NCBI GenBank assembly: GCA_001770935.1
Contig: MESI01000009.1
Coordinates: 47,413-111,412, forward strand
DNA: 64,000 nucleotides
Direction of reading: 5' to 3'
From: Burkholderiales bacterium RIFCSPLOWO2_12_FULL_61_40
GTDB taxonomy: Bacteria; Pseudomonadota; Gammaproteobacteria; Burkholderiales; Burkholderiaceae_C
Shown: positions 45,324 through 54,420 of the stretch, one piece after another
Layout: every line of letters starts with the position of its first letter
Position numbering within the stretch: position 1 is the stretch's first letter
Translations under genes and position numbers: made by a program
The notes under the pieces: model-generated
The model's input: only the letters and a program-made list of their open reading frames with translations
Told to the model about the DNA's origin: nothing
Databases searched by the model: none

Positions 45324-47204
45324 TTAGTTGGTCGCTACCTGATTGCCGGAATCAGGCCGCCAAACTGTACCGATGGACACGTTTTTGAGCTTTTTTTGCC
45401 GTCCGTACCATAAATTTACCACGCCCCGTGAGAAGAAAACGCCGGAGAACATACTGGTCAAAATCCCCAGGCAATGCACCACGGCAAAGCCCCGCACCGG
45501 ACCCGACCCAAACGCCAGCAGTGCCAAGCCTGCAATCAGGGTGGTCACATTGGAGTCAATGATGGTAGCCCAGGCCCGGTCATAACCGGCATGGATGGCG
45601 GCCTGCGGAGAGGCGCCATTGCGCAATTCTTCACGAACCCGCTCGTTAATTAGCACATTGGCGTCGATGGCCATACCCAGCACCAGCGCCATGGCCGCCA
45701 TGCCGGGCAGGGTGAGCGTGGCCTGCAGCATGGACAACACCGAGACCAGCAGCAGCAAATTGAACGCCAGGGAAATGCTGGAGATCACGCCAAACAGCAT
45801 GTAGTAAGCGCACATGAAAATGGACACCGCGACAAAACCCCAGGTTACGCTGTCAAACCCTTTGGCAATGTTTTCGGCCCCCAGGCTGGGGCCAATGGTG
45901 CGCTCTTCGATGATTTCCATGGGAGCCGCCAGCGAACCGGCACGTAGCAGCAGGGCCGTATCGGCGGCCTCCACGGTGGTCATGCTGCCAGAGATTTGCA
46001 CCCGGCCGCCGCCAATTTCAGAGCGAATCACGGGCGCGGTCACCGCTTCGCCCTTGCCTTTTTCAAACAGCAAAATCGCCATGCGCTTGCCAATACTTTC
46101 ACGGGTTACATCCCGGAAGATGCGGGCGCCTTTGGCATCCAGCGTCAGGTGCACAGCAGCTTCTTGTGTCTGGTTGTCAAAACCGGGCTGGGCATCGGTG
46201 AGGTTCTCGCCGGTCAAGATCACCTGTTTCTTGACGATGACTGCCTGACCGCTACGTTCCAGGTAACGTTCGGAGCCAAAAGGCACCGGACCGGACCCGG
46301 TTTCAGCGGCGCGGGCTTCGGCCCCCTCGTCCACCATGCGGATTTCCAGCGTAGCGGTGCGTCCCAGAATGTCTTTGGCCTTGGCGGTGTCCTGCACGCC
46401 GGGCAACTGCACCACGATGCGGTCCAGCCCTTGCTGCTGGATCACCGGCTCCGCGACGCCCAATTCATTGATGCGGTTGTGCAGGGTGGTGATGTTTTGC
46501 TTGAGCGCCTGGTCCTGCACCGTGCGCGCAGCCACCGGTTTGATGGAAGCCACCATCTTGATGTCTGTACCGTCCGCAGACTCCACGGTCACCAGGTCGG
46601 GAAACTGGTCCTGAATGACGCGTTTGGCCGCCTCCACGGTTTGCACATCACGAAAACGAATTTCTATGGTCTGTCCATTGCGGCTGATACCGCTGTGGCG
46701 CACATTTTTTTCACGAAAACCGGTGCGAATGTCACCCGCCAAAGACTCGGCTTTCTTGGCCAGTGCCGCGGGCATATCGACCTGCAGCATGAAGTGCACC
46801 CCCCCACGCAAATCCAGCCCCAGGTACATGGGTGATGCATTGAGCGCGGTGAGCCACGCCGGTGAGCGCGACAGCAAATTGAGCGCCACCACATAGGAGG
46901 GGTCTGCGGCGTCCGGGTTGAGGGCCTTCTGGATCGCATCCTTGGCCTTGAGCTGCGTATCGGTGTCTGCAAAACGGGCCTTGATGGAAACGCCCTCCAA
47001 TACGATGGCATCGGCGTGGATGTTCGCCGTCTTGAGGGCCTCTTCCACACGGGCCAGCGCCGAAGTATCCAGTTTCAGGGCCGTTTTGGCCACCGACACC
47101 TGCACTGCGGGCGCTTCACCGAACACATTGGGCAAGGCATACAAGCCCCCCACCACGAGCGCGATCAAAATGATCGCGTATTTCCACACCGGATAACGGT
47201 TCAT
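45324..47204 (-). CDS. secD: Protein translocase subunit SecD
   Basis: 626 residues with six helices and the large periplasmic P1 domain. Family signatures include YLGLDLRGGVHFMLQVDM, ITTLHNRINELGVAEPVIQQQG and MAIDANVLINERVREE. It lies 33 bases after yajC and just before secF: the standard yajC-secD-secF order. Confidence 0.97.
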   Translation of the reverse strand: MNRYPVWKYAIILIALVVGGLYALPNVFGEAPAVQVSVAKTALKLDTSALARVEEALKTANIHADAIVLEGVSIKARFADTDTQLKAKDAIQKALNPDAADPSYVVALNLLSRSPAWLTALNASPMYLGLDLRGGVHFMLQVDMPAALAKKAESLAGDIRTGFREKNVRHSGISRNGQTIEIRFRDVQTVEAAKRVIQDQFPDLVTVESADGTDIKMVASIKPVAARTVQDQALKQNITTLHNRINELGVAEPVIQQQGLDRIVVQLPGVQDTAKAKDILGRTATLEIRMVDEGAEARAAETGSGPVPFGSERYLERSGQAVIVKKQVILTGENLTDAQPGFDNQTQEAAVHLTLDAKGARIFRDVTRESIGKRMAILLFEKGKGEAVTAPVIRSEIGGGRVQISGSMTTVEAADTALLLRAGSLAAPMEIIEERTIGPSLGAENIAKGFDSVTWGFVAVSIFMCAYYMLFGVISSISLAFNLLLLVSVLSMLQATLTLPGMAAMALVLGMAIDANVLINERVREELRNGASPQAAIHAGYDRAWATIIDSNVTTLIAGLALLAFGSGPVRGFAVVHCLGILTSMFSGVFFSRGVVNLWYGRQKKLKNVSIGTVWRPDSGNQVATN

Positions 47205-47237
47205 GATCGCGCTTTAAAGTAGTAAAGGGAAGCGAAA

Positions 47238-47570
47238 TTACTTGATGGAGCCCTTGGGCAACACTTGCACCACAGCACTGCGCTGCACCTGCACTTCCAC
47301 CCCGCTGGCCACTTCCAGGCCGACATAGCTCTCGCCCATTTTGCTGACCTTGCCCAGCACACCGCCCACGGTGACCACTTCGTCACCTTTGGCCAGCGCG
47401 TCGATCATGGCCTTGTGCTCTTTCTGTTTTTTCATCTGGGGCCGGATCATGACGAAATACAGCACAACAAACATCAGCACCAAAGGCAGCATGCTGGTCA
47501 GGGTGGATTGCATGTCACCCCCAGCGGCGGCAGCGGGAGCAGTTTGGGCAAAAGCAGAAGAAATGAACAC
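47238..47570 (-). CDS. yajC: Preprotein translocase subunit YajC
   Basis: 110 residues from a GTG at 47570 (read MFISSAFAQTAPAA), chosen because GGAG stands seven bases upstream and because the family's signal-like start agrees; a longer ATG frame runs back into the oxidoreductase gene. One transmembrane helix (about 26-45, MLPLVLMFVVLYFVMIRPQ) and the conserved KGDEVVTVGGVLGKV. Accessory to SecDF. Confidence 0.93.
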   Translation of the reverse strand: MFISSAFAQTAPAAAAGGDMQSTLTSMLPLVLMFVVLYFVMIRPQMKKQKEHKAMIDALAKGDEVVTVGGVLGKVSKMGESYVGLEVASGVEVQVQRSAVVQVLPKGSIK

Positions 47571-47657
47571 AGGCAAACTCCACAAAACAGAACAGGACGT
47601 TAAACCCGCACCACAAGGCACGCCGACAGGCGCGCCACCGGGCGCGGACAACCTGCG

Positions 47658-47663
47658 ATTGTA
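47658..47663 (-). promoter_or_regulatory. Possible -10 box of the yajC-secDF operon
   Basis: TACAAT on the minus strand within CGCATACAATCGCAGG, about 90 bases before the yajC start in the 134-base gap after the oxidoreductase gene. The -35 region is poor, so this is a tentative call. Confidence 0.35.
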
Positions 47664-47704
47664 TGCGGCTGGGGCAGGGAAAACCCCGCCCGCATCCATT
47701 GCCC

Positions 47705-50700
47705 TTATACCCTGGGGTTTGCCGCGCGGAAGAACTGCTCCTTTAGCTGACTCCACTGGAAACGGGTGGCAGCAAGGTGGCGTGCCTTGACATGCCCAAA
47801 ACCACGGATCTGCTCTGGAACCTTGGCAAAAGCCACGGCGGCATCGCGGTTGGCAACCGTCAGGATTGGCAGCATGGCATGAATGACAGCACGGTATTCC
47901 TCCACCAGTGCGCGCTCTTCACGGCGCTCCTGGGTATAACCAAACACATCGAACGGGCCACCCCGCAACACCTTGAGCGGCGCCAGCAGTTTGAAAGCCG
48001 TCTGCACCCAGGGGCCAAACTTGAATTTTTGCAGTTCACCGCGCGCATTGCGCCCGGCCAGCAGGGGTGGCGCCAGGTGGTAGTGCAGTGTGAAGTCGCC
48101 TTCAAACAGGGCGTTGACCTTGGACTGGAACGCTGCATCGGTGTGCAGACGGGCCACTTCGTACTCATCCTTGTAGGCCATGAGTTTGAACAGGTAACGT
48201 GCCACGGCTTGCGTCAACGGCAGTTTGTCGGCACCGCCAGCGATCGCGGTTTCTGCCAGGCGCACCTGACCCACCAAGCCTTCGTAGGCCTGGGCATAGG
48301 CCATGCTCTGGTAGTCCGTCAAAAACCCCACGCGGCGTTGCACCATGTCGTCGATGGATTGCTTCACACGGGGGGTGAACGCGATGACCTGACCGGGGTT
48401 CAGCGCTTTTTGCACTGATTCCCAGTCGTGGGCGGCGCGGCGCCCCCACTCAAAGGCGGCCTTGTTCTGCGCCACGGCCACCGCATTGAGTTCGATGGCA
48501 CGCATCAGAGAGCCCCACTCCAAAGGAATCCAGCCCTTTTGCCACGCGTAGCCCAGCATCACGGGATTGGTGTAAATGCTGTCACCCAGGAATTGGGTCG
48601 CCACGGCATCGGCGTCGAATACACCGACCCCTTCCGCACCGACGGCCCTGGTGATGTCAGCCACACAGTCCGCGCCAGGGTTGTGCCAGTTGGTGTTGGT
48701 GACAAAAGCCGCCGTCGGCACGCTGTTGGAGTTCAACGCCACATGGGTACGGTCCGGGCGCATGCGCAGCAGCGTTTCCTTGCCCGCCACCACGATCGGG
48801 TCGCAACCGATGACCAGGTCGGCCGAAGCCATGCTGACCCGCGTGGTGCGAATGGTGTCTTGCGAAGTGCCAATCAGCACATGGCTCCAGGTGGCGCCAC
48901 CCTTTTGCGCCAGGCCGCCGGCGTCTTGCGTGACAATGCCTTTGCCTTCCAGGTGGGCAGCCACCCCCAGTAGTTGGCCAATGGTGATGACCCCGGTGCC
49001 ACCGACACCCGCCACAATGATGCCCCACACCCCGCCCGGCGCGGTCTGCGCATCGGCAATGGTGGGTGAGGGCAATGCAGCCCAAGCCATTGAGGCATCC
49101 GCCTGACCGCCTGCAGCGCCCTTGGCCTTGCGCAGCTTGCCACCCTCGACGGTCACGAAGCTGGGGCAAAAACCCTTGACGCAGGAAATGTCCTTGTTGC
49201 AGGTGCTCTGGTTGATCTGGCGCTTGCGGCCAAACTCGGTTTCCAGCGGCTCCACACTCATGCAATTGCTCTGCACACCGCAGTCGCCACAGCCCTCGCA
49301 CACCAGTTCGTTGATCACCACGCGCACAGCAGGGTCCACCATGGTGCCGCGCTTGCGGCGGCGGCGTTTTTCGGTGGCGCAGGTCTGGTCGTAGATGATG
49401 ACGGTGGTGCCCAGGAGGGTCCGGAACTCGCGCTGCACGGCGTCCAGGGCATCGCGGTGTTCGATGGCGATACCGTCGGGCAGCCCGTCGGTGTACGCAT
49501 ATTTCTCAGGCTCATCGGTCACGATGGTGATCTTGATGGCGCCTTCGGCCCGCATGCTTTGGGCGATCTGCACCACCGAGTGGCCTTCCGGGCGCTCGCC
49601 TACCTGCTGGCCGCCGGTCATGGCCACCGCGTCGTTGTAGAGAATCTTGTAGGTGATATTCACCCCGGCGGCAATGCTCTGGCGCACCGCCAGCAGGCCG
49701 CTGTGGAAGTAGGTGCCGTCACCCAGGTTGGCAAACATGTGCTGGTCGTGGCTGAAGGGCTGCTGCCCCACCCAGGGCACGCCCTCGCCCCCCATCTGGG
49801 TGAAGCCCACGGTGGCGCGGTCCATCCAGATGGTCATGAAATGGCAGCCGATACCGGCCATGGCGCGTGAGCCATCGGGCACCTTGGTCGAGGTGTTGTG
49901 CGGACAGCCCGAGCAAAACCAGGGCTGGCGCTCGGGACCCTTGACTCCGCTGACTTCCAGCACCTGCATGGAGCGTTCCTTGGCCTCCAGAATGGCCAGT
50001 TGGGCATCAATGCGGGCGGCGGTGTCAGTGTCCACCCCCAGCTTCTTGAGGCGCTGGGCAATGGCCCGGGCGATGATGGCGGGCGACAGGTCCGCATTGG
50101 CGCGCAGCAGCGTGTTGGCGCTGGGATTGGGCATGGACCACTCGCCCCCGCTGAAATCACCCTCGCCTTCGTTGAATTTGCCCAGCACCGTGGGCCGCAC
50201 ATCGGCACGCCAGTTGTAGAGCGCCTCCTTGAGCTGGTATTCGATGACCTGGCGCTTTTCTTCCACCACCAGAATTTCCTGCAGCCCGGTGGCAAATTCA
50301 CGGGTGAGCTGGGCTTCCAGCGGCCACACCACGCCCACCTTGTGCAGGCGAATGCCCACGCGCTGGCAGGTGGCATCGTCCAGACCCAGGTCGATCAGGG
50401 CCTGGCGCGTGTCGCTGTAGGCCTTGCCGCTGGCAATCAGGCCAAACCGGTCGTTCGGCCCCTCGATCACGTTGTAGTTCAGGCGGTTGGCGCGGATATA
50501 GGCCAGGGCGGCGTACCACTTGTAGTGGAACAGACGCGCTTCCTGGTCCAGCGCGTGGTCCGGCCAGCGGATATGCAGTCCCCCGGCAGGCATCTCAAAA
50601 TCGGTGGGGATCTTGATTTGCACCCGGTCCGGGTCGATCATGGCCGTCGCGCTGCTTTCCACAATCTCCTGGATGGTCTTCATGCCCGCCCACACGCCCG

Positions 50701-51313
50701 AAAAGCGGCTCATGGCAAAGGCGTGGATGCCCAGGTCCAGAATTTCCTGCACCGTGGCCGGGAAGAACACCGGTGTGCCGCAGGCCTTGAAGATGTGGTC
50801 ACTCTGGTGGGCCGCGGTGGAGCTTTTGGAGATGTGGTCATCCCCGGCCACGGCGATCACGCCGCCCCAGGGCGTGGTACCCGCCATGTTGGCGTGCTTG
50901 AACACGTCCGAGCAGCGGTCCACGCCGGGGCCCTTGCCGTACCAGATACCGAACACCCCGTCGTATTTGTTGGAGCCGGGCGGTGCAAAGCCCAGTTGCT
51001 GGGTGCCCCACAGCGCGGTGGCCGCCAGTTCTTCGTTCACACCGGGCTGGAACACAATGTGGTTGGCCTTGAGGTATTTCTCCGCCTTGACCAGGGACTG
51101 GTCGTAGGTGCCCAGGGGGGAACCCCGGTAGCCGCTGATAAAGCCAGCGGTGTTTTTACCCACCCGCTGGTCGCGCACCCGTTGCAGCATGGGCAGTTTG
51201 ACCAGGGCCTGCACGCCGCTCATGAAGGCGCGGCCGTAGTCCAGGGAATATTTGTCGTCCAGGGTCACGGACGCCAGCGCTTGGCGGATGTGTTCAGGCA
51301 GCGGTGCGTTCAT
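47705..51313 (-). CDS. Fused indolepyruvate:ferredoxin oxidoreductase
   Basis: 1202 residues, fusing IorA-like and IorB-like halves, as in many betaproteobacteria. It oxidatively decarboxylates aryl-pyruvates to acyl-CoA with ferredoxin, in amino acid breakdown. N-terminal pyrimidine-binding region (FISGYRGSPLGTYDQ), thiamine-diphosphate domain (WFCSGCPHNTSTKVPDG, then NLGDGTYFHSG), a cysteine-rich stretch (VCEGCGDCGVQSNC, then CNKDISCVKGFCPS) and the gamma-type domain (AGVGGTGVITIGQLL). The divergent Lrp-type regulator beyond its start is its likely controller. Confidence 0.95.
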   Translation of the reverse strand: MNAPLPEHIRQALASVTLDDKYSLDYGRAFMSGVQALVKLPMLQRVRDQRVGKNTAGFISGYRGSPLGTYDQSLVKAEKYLKANHIVFQPGVNEELAATALWGTQQLGFAPPGSNKYDGVFGIWYGKGPGVDRCSDVFKHANMAGTTPWGGVIAVAGDDHISKSSTAAHQSDHIFKACGTPVFFPATVQEILDLGIHAFAMSRFSGVWAGMKTIQEIVESSATAMIDPDRVQIKIPTDFEMPAGGLHIRWPDHALDQEARLFHYKWYAALAYIRANRLNYNVIEGPNDRFGLIASGKAYSDTRQALIDLGLDDATCQRVGIRLHKVGVVWPLEAQLTREFATGLQEILVVEEKRQVIEYQLKEALYNWRADVRPTVLGKFNEGEGDFSGGEWSMPNPSANTLLRANADLSPAIIARAIAQRLKKLGVDTDTAARIDAQLAILEAKERSMQVLEVSGVKGPERQPWFCSGCPHNTSTKVPDGSRAMAGIGCHFMTIWMDRATVGFTQMGGEGVPWVGQQPFSHDQHMFANLGDGTYFHSGLLAVRQSIAAGVNITYKILYNDAVAMTGGQQVGERPEGHSVVQIAQSMRAEGAIKITIVTDEPEKYAYTDGLPDGIAIEHRDALDAVQREFRTLLGTTVIIYDQTCATEKRRRRKRGTMVDPAVRVVINELVCEGCGDCGVQSNCMSVEPLETEFGRKRQINQSTCNKDISCVKGFCPSFVTVEGGKLRKAKGAAGGQADASMAWAALPSPTIADAQTAPGGVWGIIVAGVGGTGVITIGQLLGVAAHLEGKGIVTQDAGGLAQKGGATWSHVLIGTSQDTIRTTRVSMASADLVIGCDPIVVAGKETLLRMRPDRTHVALNSNSVPTAAFVTNTNWHNPGADCVADITRAVGAEGVGVFDADAVATQFLGDSIYTNPVMLGYAWQKGWIPLEWGSLMRAIELNAVAVAQNKAAFEWGRRAAHDWESVQKALNPGQVIAFTPRVKQSIDDMVQRRVGFLTDYQSMAYAQAYEGLVGQVRLAETAIAGGADKLPLTQAVARYLFKLMAYKDEYEVARLHTDAAFQSKVNALFEGDFTLHYHLAPPLLAGRNARGELQKFKFGPWVQTAFKLLAPLKVLRGGPFDVFGYTQERREERALVEEYRAVIHAMLPILTVANRDAAVAFAKVPEQIRGFGHVKARHLAATRFQWSQLKEQFFRAANPRV

Positions 51314-51448
51314 AGTTTTTGTGTCTCCAGAATGCGAACGGGGAATGACGGCAGACGCCTGGTGGGCGAAGAAAACCAGGCACTGCCCGCGGGTAGGGAG
51401 CAGCCTCTAGCGATCAGGAAAGTGTATGCGCGCAGCCCGGATATGTCT

Positions 51449-51478
51449 TTGCGTTCTTTGCCCCGTCTGCGCTAGTAT
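51449..51478 (+). promoter_or_regulatory. Possible promoter of the Lrp-type regulator
   Basis: TTGCGT at 51449-51454 and TAGTAT at 51473-51478, 18 bases apart, 33 bases before the ATG at 51511. It lies in the 197-base divergent region shared with the oxidoreductase gene, where an Lrp-type protein would be expected to bind. Weak match. Confidence 0.35.
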
Positions 51479-51510
51479 TGGAAAGGATCTTGCTCAAAAC
51501 CTCCCAATTC

Positions 51511-52026
51511 ATGGAAAACCTCGACAAATTTGACCTTGCCATATTGCAAGAACTCCAATCCGATGGCCGCTTGAGCAATGCCGAGCTGGCCAGCCGGGTC
51601 GGCCTGAGCGCCGCGCCCTGCTGGCGGCGTGTCAAGGCGCTGGAGGAATCCGGCTTCATCAAGGGTTACCGGGCCGAGATCGACCGCCACAAGATCGGTC
51701 TGGGCGTGCTGGCCTTTGTGCGGCTGGACGCCGACCGCAATGCCGGCGACGTGCTGCGGGCGCTGGAAGAGGCGCTGCGCGTGATCCCCGAGGTGGTGAG
51801 CTGCCACTACATCAGCGGCACCGGAACGTTCGAGTTGCAGGTGGTCAGCAAAGACCTCAACAGCTTCAGCCAGTTTGCACGGGATGTGCTGATCAACCTG
51901 CCCAATGTAAAAGATTTACACACCAGCTTTTCCCTGGGGGAAATCAAGGCCAGCAGCGCGCTGCCGCTACGCCACCTGGGCATGGCCGACGCAGAACAAA
52001 TCCCAGCCAAAAGGAGACTGCCCTGA
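51511..52026 (+). CDS. Lrp/AsnC family transcriptional regulator
   Basis: 171 residues from the ATG at 51511 (MENLDKFDLAILQELQSD). N-terminal winged helix (RLSNAELASRVGLSAAPCWRRVKALEESG) and the C-terminal RAM ligand domain (about 75-150). It is divergent from the indolepyruvate oxidoreductase gene, an arrangement that usually means it senses an amino acid and controls that catabolic gene. It converges on cheV. Confidence 0.94.
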   Translation: MENLDKFDLAILQELQSDGRLSNAELASRVGLSAAPCWRRVKALEESGFIKGYRAEIDRHKIGLGVLAFVRLDADRNAGDVLRALEEALRVIPEVVSCHYISGTGTFELQVVSKDLNSFSQFARDVLINLPNVKDLHTSFSLGEIKASSALPLRHLGMADAEQIPAKRRLP

Positions 52027-52052
52027 CCGGATGGCAGGTCGATGCCCTGTGG

Positions 52053-53015
52053 CTATTTGACTTGGCTCAGCACTTCACGGATGGTGGCACCGAGCTCTTC
52101 CGCCACAAACTTGGCGATATAGGCGTCCGCGCCCACACTCTTCACATGCCCCTCATTGGCCGTGCCCGTCAGGGAAGAGTGGATGATGACAGGAACACCC
52201 TTGAAGCGCTGGTCCTGCTTGATGTTGCGCGTCAGGGTAAAGCCGTCCATCACCGGCATCTCCAGGTCGGTGAGCACCAGGGCCACCTTGTCCTTGATGG
52301 TTTTGCCTTCGGCCGCCGCGTCGGTCGCGATCGCCTGCAAACGGTCCCAGGCCTCCTTGCCGGTTTTGGTCATGATGTAGGGCACATCCATGGCCTTCAG
52401 GCCTTCTTCGATCATCATGCGGGCGACCGCTGAATCGTCGGCCGCCAGCACCACGGTGCCCGGAGGCAGCTTCAACTTCGTTACCACCTCGCCGTCCTGC
52501 ACCCCCTGGTGCTGCTGGGGAAACACATCGCGCAAGATCTGCTCCACGTCCAGCACCTGCGCCAGCCGGGTGTTTTCGGCGTCGCCGTCCAGGCGCGCAA
52601 TGCTGGTGACCAGGCCGCCGCCATTGCCTTCGGCCGAGAGCACATGTTTCCAGCCCAGGCGCACGATTTCGTTGACTTCTTCCACCGCAAAGGCCTGGGT
52701 GGTGCGGGCGAACTCGGTCACCAGCAAAATACCCAGTCCCTTGGTGGGGTTGCACCCGGCAATGGCCGCCAGGTTGATCACCGGAATCATCTGTCCGCGC
52801 ACATTGGCGATGCCCATGACGCTGGGGGGCGCATTGACCATGACGGTCACCTCGGGCATCACCAGAATTTCGCGCACCTTGAAGACATTGATGCCAAACA
52901 GTTCACGCCGCCCCGAGCCGCCGGGGGCCTCACCCAAACGAAACAGCAGCAGCTCAAACATGCTGTTGCCCGTCAGGTTGGTGCGTTCGTCAATGTCCCG
53001 CAATTCTTTGCTCAT
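52053..53015 (-). CDS. cheV: Chemotaxis protein CheV
   Basis: 320 residues: a CheW-like coupling domain (about 15-170; FGINVFKVREIL, then NVRGQMIPVINL) fused to a receiver (about 188-315) with AADDSAVAR, phosphoacceptor in LVLTDLEMPVMDGF and the conserved Lys near AYIAKFV. It couples receptors to CheA in a phosphorylation-dependent way. It stands alone, 18 kb from the chemotaxis operon, next to mltA. Confidence 0.94.
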   Translation of the reverse strand: MSKELRDIDERTNLTGNSMFELLLFRLGEAPGGSGRRELFGINVFKVREILVMPEVTVMVNAPPSVMGIANVRGQMIPVINLAAIAGCNPTKGLGILLVTEFARTTQAFAVEEVNEIVRLGWKHVLSAEGNGGGLVTSIARLDGDAENTRLAQVLDVEQILRDVFPQQHQGVQDGEVVTKLKLPPGTVVLAADDSAVARMMIEEGLKAMDVPYIMTKTGKEAWDRLQAIATDAAAEGKTIKDKVALVLTDLEMPVMDGFTLTRNIKQDQRFKGVPVIIHSSLTGTANEGHVKSVGADAYIAKFVAEELGATIREVLSQVK

Positions 53016-53069
53016 GGATTCGTCCTAAAGGCGTGAAAGGTTTCAGGTCAGATGGTAACGCCATCTGCG

Positions 53070-54212
53070 CTATTTTGGCCACAGCACCCACAACTGCAGC
53101 GGTTGGTGCAAACGCCCCGCCAGTTCCCCGGCCTGGGCGCCCCAACCGGCGAAATAATCGGCGCGCACCGCCCCCGTGATGGCGCTCCCCGTGTCTTGCG
53201 CCAGCACCAGTTTTTGCAGGTTCACCTGTGCACCACTGGAGGCCAGCCACACCGGCGTGCCGTAGGGAATGCTGCCGGGGTCCACGGCGATGGAGCGACC
53301 GGGGGTGAGGGCCACGCCCTGGGCGCCGCGCGGACCAAAGGCGGCGTCCAGTTCAGAAAGCACTTCTTCCTTGAAGAACACCATGCGGGGATTGCTCCAC
53401 AGCAGTTCCTGCTGGCGCTGCGGGTTTTGCGCCAGCCAGGTCTTGATACCCGGCCAGGAGGCGTCACGCACCAGGCCTTGGTCCAGGAGCCAGCGGCCCA
53501 CGCTGCGGTAAGGTTGGTCGTTGGTCCCCGCATAGGCCAGGCGCACCCAGGTTTTGCTGCCGTCCGCCTGGGTCATGCGGATGCGCCCGGAACCCTGGAT
53601 CTGCAAGACCAGGGCGTCAATGGGATCGGCCAGATAAGCGATGGCCCGGCCTTGGAGGGCGGCCTGCGCCTCGGGCAGGGTGTCGATTTCCTGCCGCGTA
53701 TACCAGGGCTTGCGCTGTGCCAGCGACAGGGGCGGCTGGTACAAAGGCACGCCAGCTCCGGCGCCAGCGTTGCGGCTGCCTTCCAGCACGGGTTCAAAAT
53801 AGGCCGTCAGCATCCCCGTGGACTTGCCCTGCGCCGACTCCACGCGGTAGGGCTGCAGCCGTGCCAGCATCCAGGCGCGCTGCTCTTCGGGGCTGCCAAT
53901 GCTCAGGCGGCGCACCTCAGCGCACAACGCGGCAAAGGGGGCAACGGGCCTCTCGCAGCTCTTGAGCCAGGCATTCCAGGCCTCAAACAGAGCGTCCTCT
54001 TCAAACCCTGGCAAGTCGGTCCAGGGCACAGCAATCCATCGGCTTTTGGCTCTGGCAATCACCCCCGCCACCTCGGCAGGCACCGTAGCCTGGGTGTGCT
54101 GCGCAGCGGGCATGGTCGAAGGCGCCGCAGGCACGGCCAGGGGCGTGCTGCCGCAAGCCGCCAGCACGCCTACAATGCCCGCCACCGATACACACGCCAG
54201 GAGCCGATCCAT
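53070..54212 (-). CDS. mltA: Membrane-bound lytic murein transglycosylase A
   Basis: Outer-membrane lipoprotein that cleaves peptidoglycan glycan strands. 380 residues from the ATG at 54212; the lipobox LAAC places the lipidated cysteine at residue 20. MltA domain (LTAYFEPVLEGSRN, then IQGSGRIRMTQADG) and the C-terminal 3D domain with the catalytic Asp region (LVLAQDTGSAITGAVRADYF). The start codon overlaps, on the opposite strand, the ATG of the small membrane protein gene (CATG at 54210-54213). Confidence 0.95.
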   Translation of the reverse strand: MDRLLACVSVAGIVGVLAACGSTPLAVPAAPSTMPAAQHTQATVPAEVAGVIARAKSRWIAVPWTDLPGFEEDALFEAWNAWLKSCERPVAPFAALCAEVRRLSIGSPEEQRAWMLARLQPYRVESAQGKSTGMLTAYFEPVLEGSRNAGAGAGVPLYQPPLSLAQRKPWYTRQEIDTLPEAQAALQGRAIAYLADPIDALVLQIQGSGRIRMTQADGSKTWVRLAYAGTNDQPYRSVGRWLLDQGLVRDASWPGIKTWLAQNPQRQQELLWSNPRMVFFKEEVLSELDAAFGPRGAQGVALTPGRSIAVDPGSIPYGTPVWLASSGAQVNLQKLVLAQDTGSAITGAVRADYFAGWGAQAGELAGRLHQPLQLWVLWPK

Positions 54213-54357
54213 GACACTGCTATTGCTGGAAGCCCTTGGGGCCGGATTGATCTTGGTGGGCATCATTTGGTGGACCATGTTTTCCGGGCGCAAGCACGGT
54301 GAGTTGCCGGGCGCTGAGGAGCCAGCGCGCCCTGCGGCCAAAAATTCAAGCGAATAA
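54211..54357 (+). CDS. Small single-helix membrane protein (48 residues)
   Basis: ATG at 54211 with AGGAG seven bases upstream; 48 residues ending at 54357. One hydrophobic helix (LLLLEALGAGLILVGIIWW) then a charged C-terminal tail (FSGRKHGELPGAEEPARPAA). Too short for most gene callers, but the ribosome-binding site is much better than that of the divergent mltA. I recall similar short proteins in related genomes; function unknown. Its start codon is the reverse complement of the mltA start codon. Confidence 0.7.
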   Translation: MTLLLLEALGAGLILVGIIWWTMFSGRKHGELPGAEEPARPAAKNSSE

Positions 54358-54416
54358 TGCCTCCGACCCGCATGGGACATGCGCAGACAGCTCCTGATTT
54401 GATAGCAAAATCAAAC
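54358..54416 (+). repeat. Short repeat, copy 8 (between convergent genes)
   Basis: Clear member: GCCTCCGACCCGCATGGG, then ATGCGCAGACAGCTCC, then GATAGCAAAATC. It fills the gap between the 48-residue membrane protein gene and the convergent amidase gene, as copy 4 does between REC-EAL and cheB. Confidence 0.75.
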
Positions 54417-54420
54417 CCCA

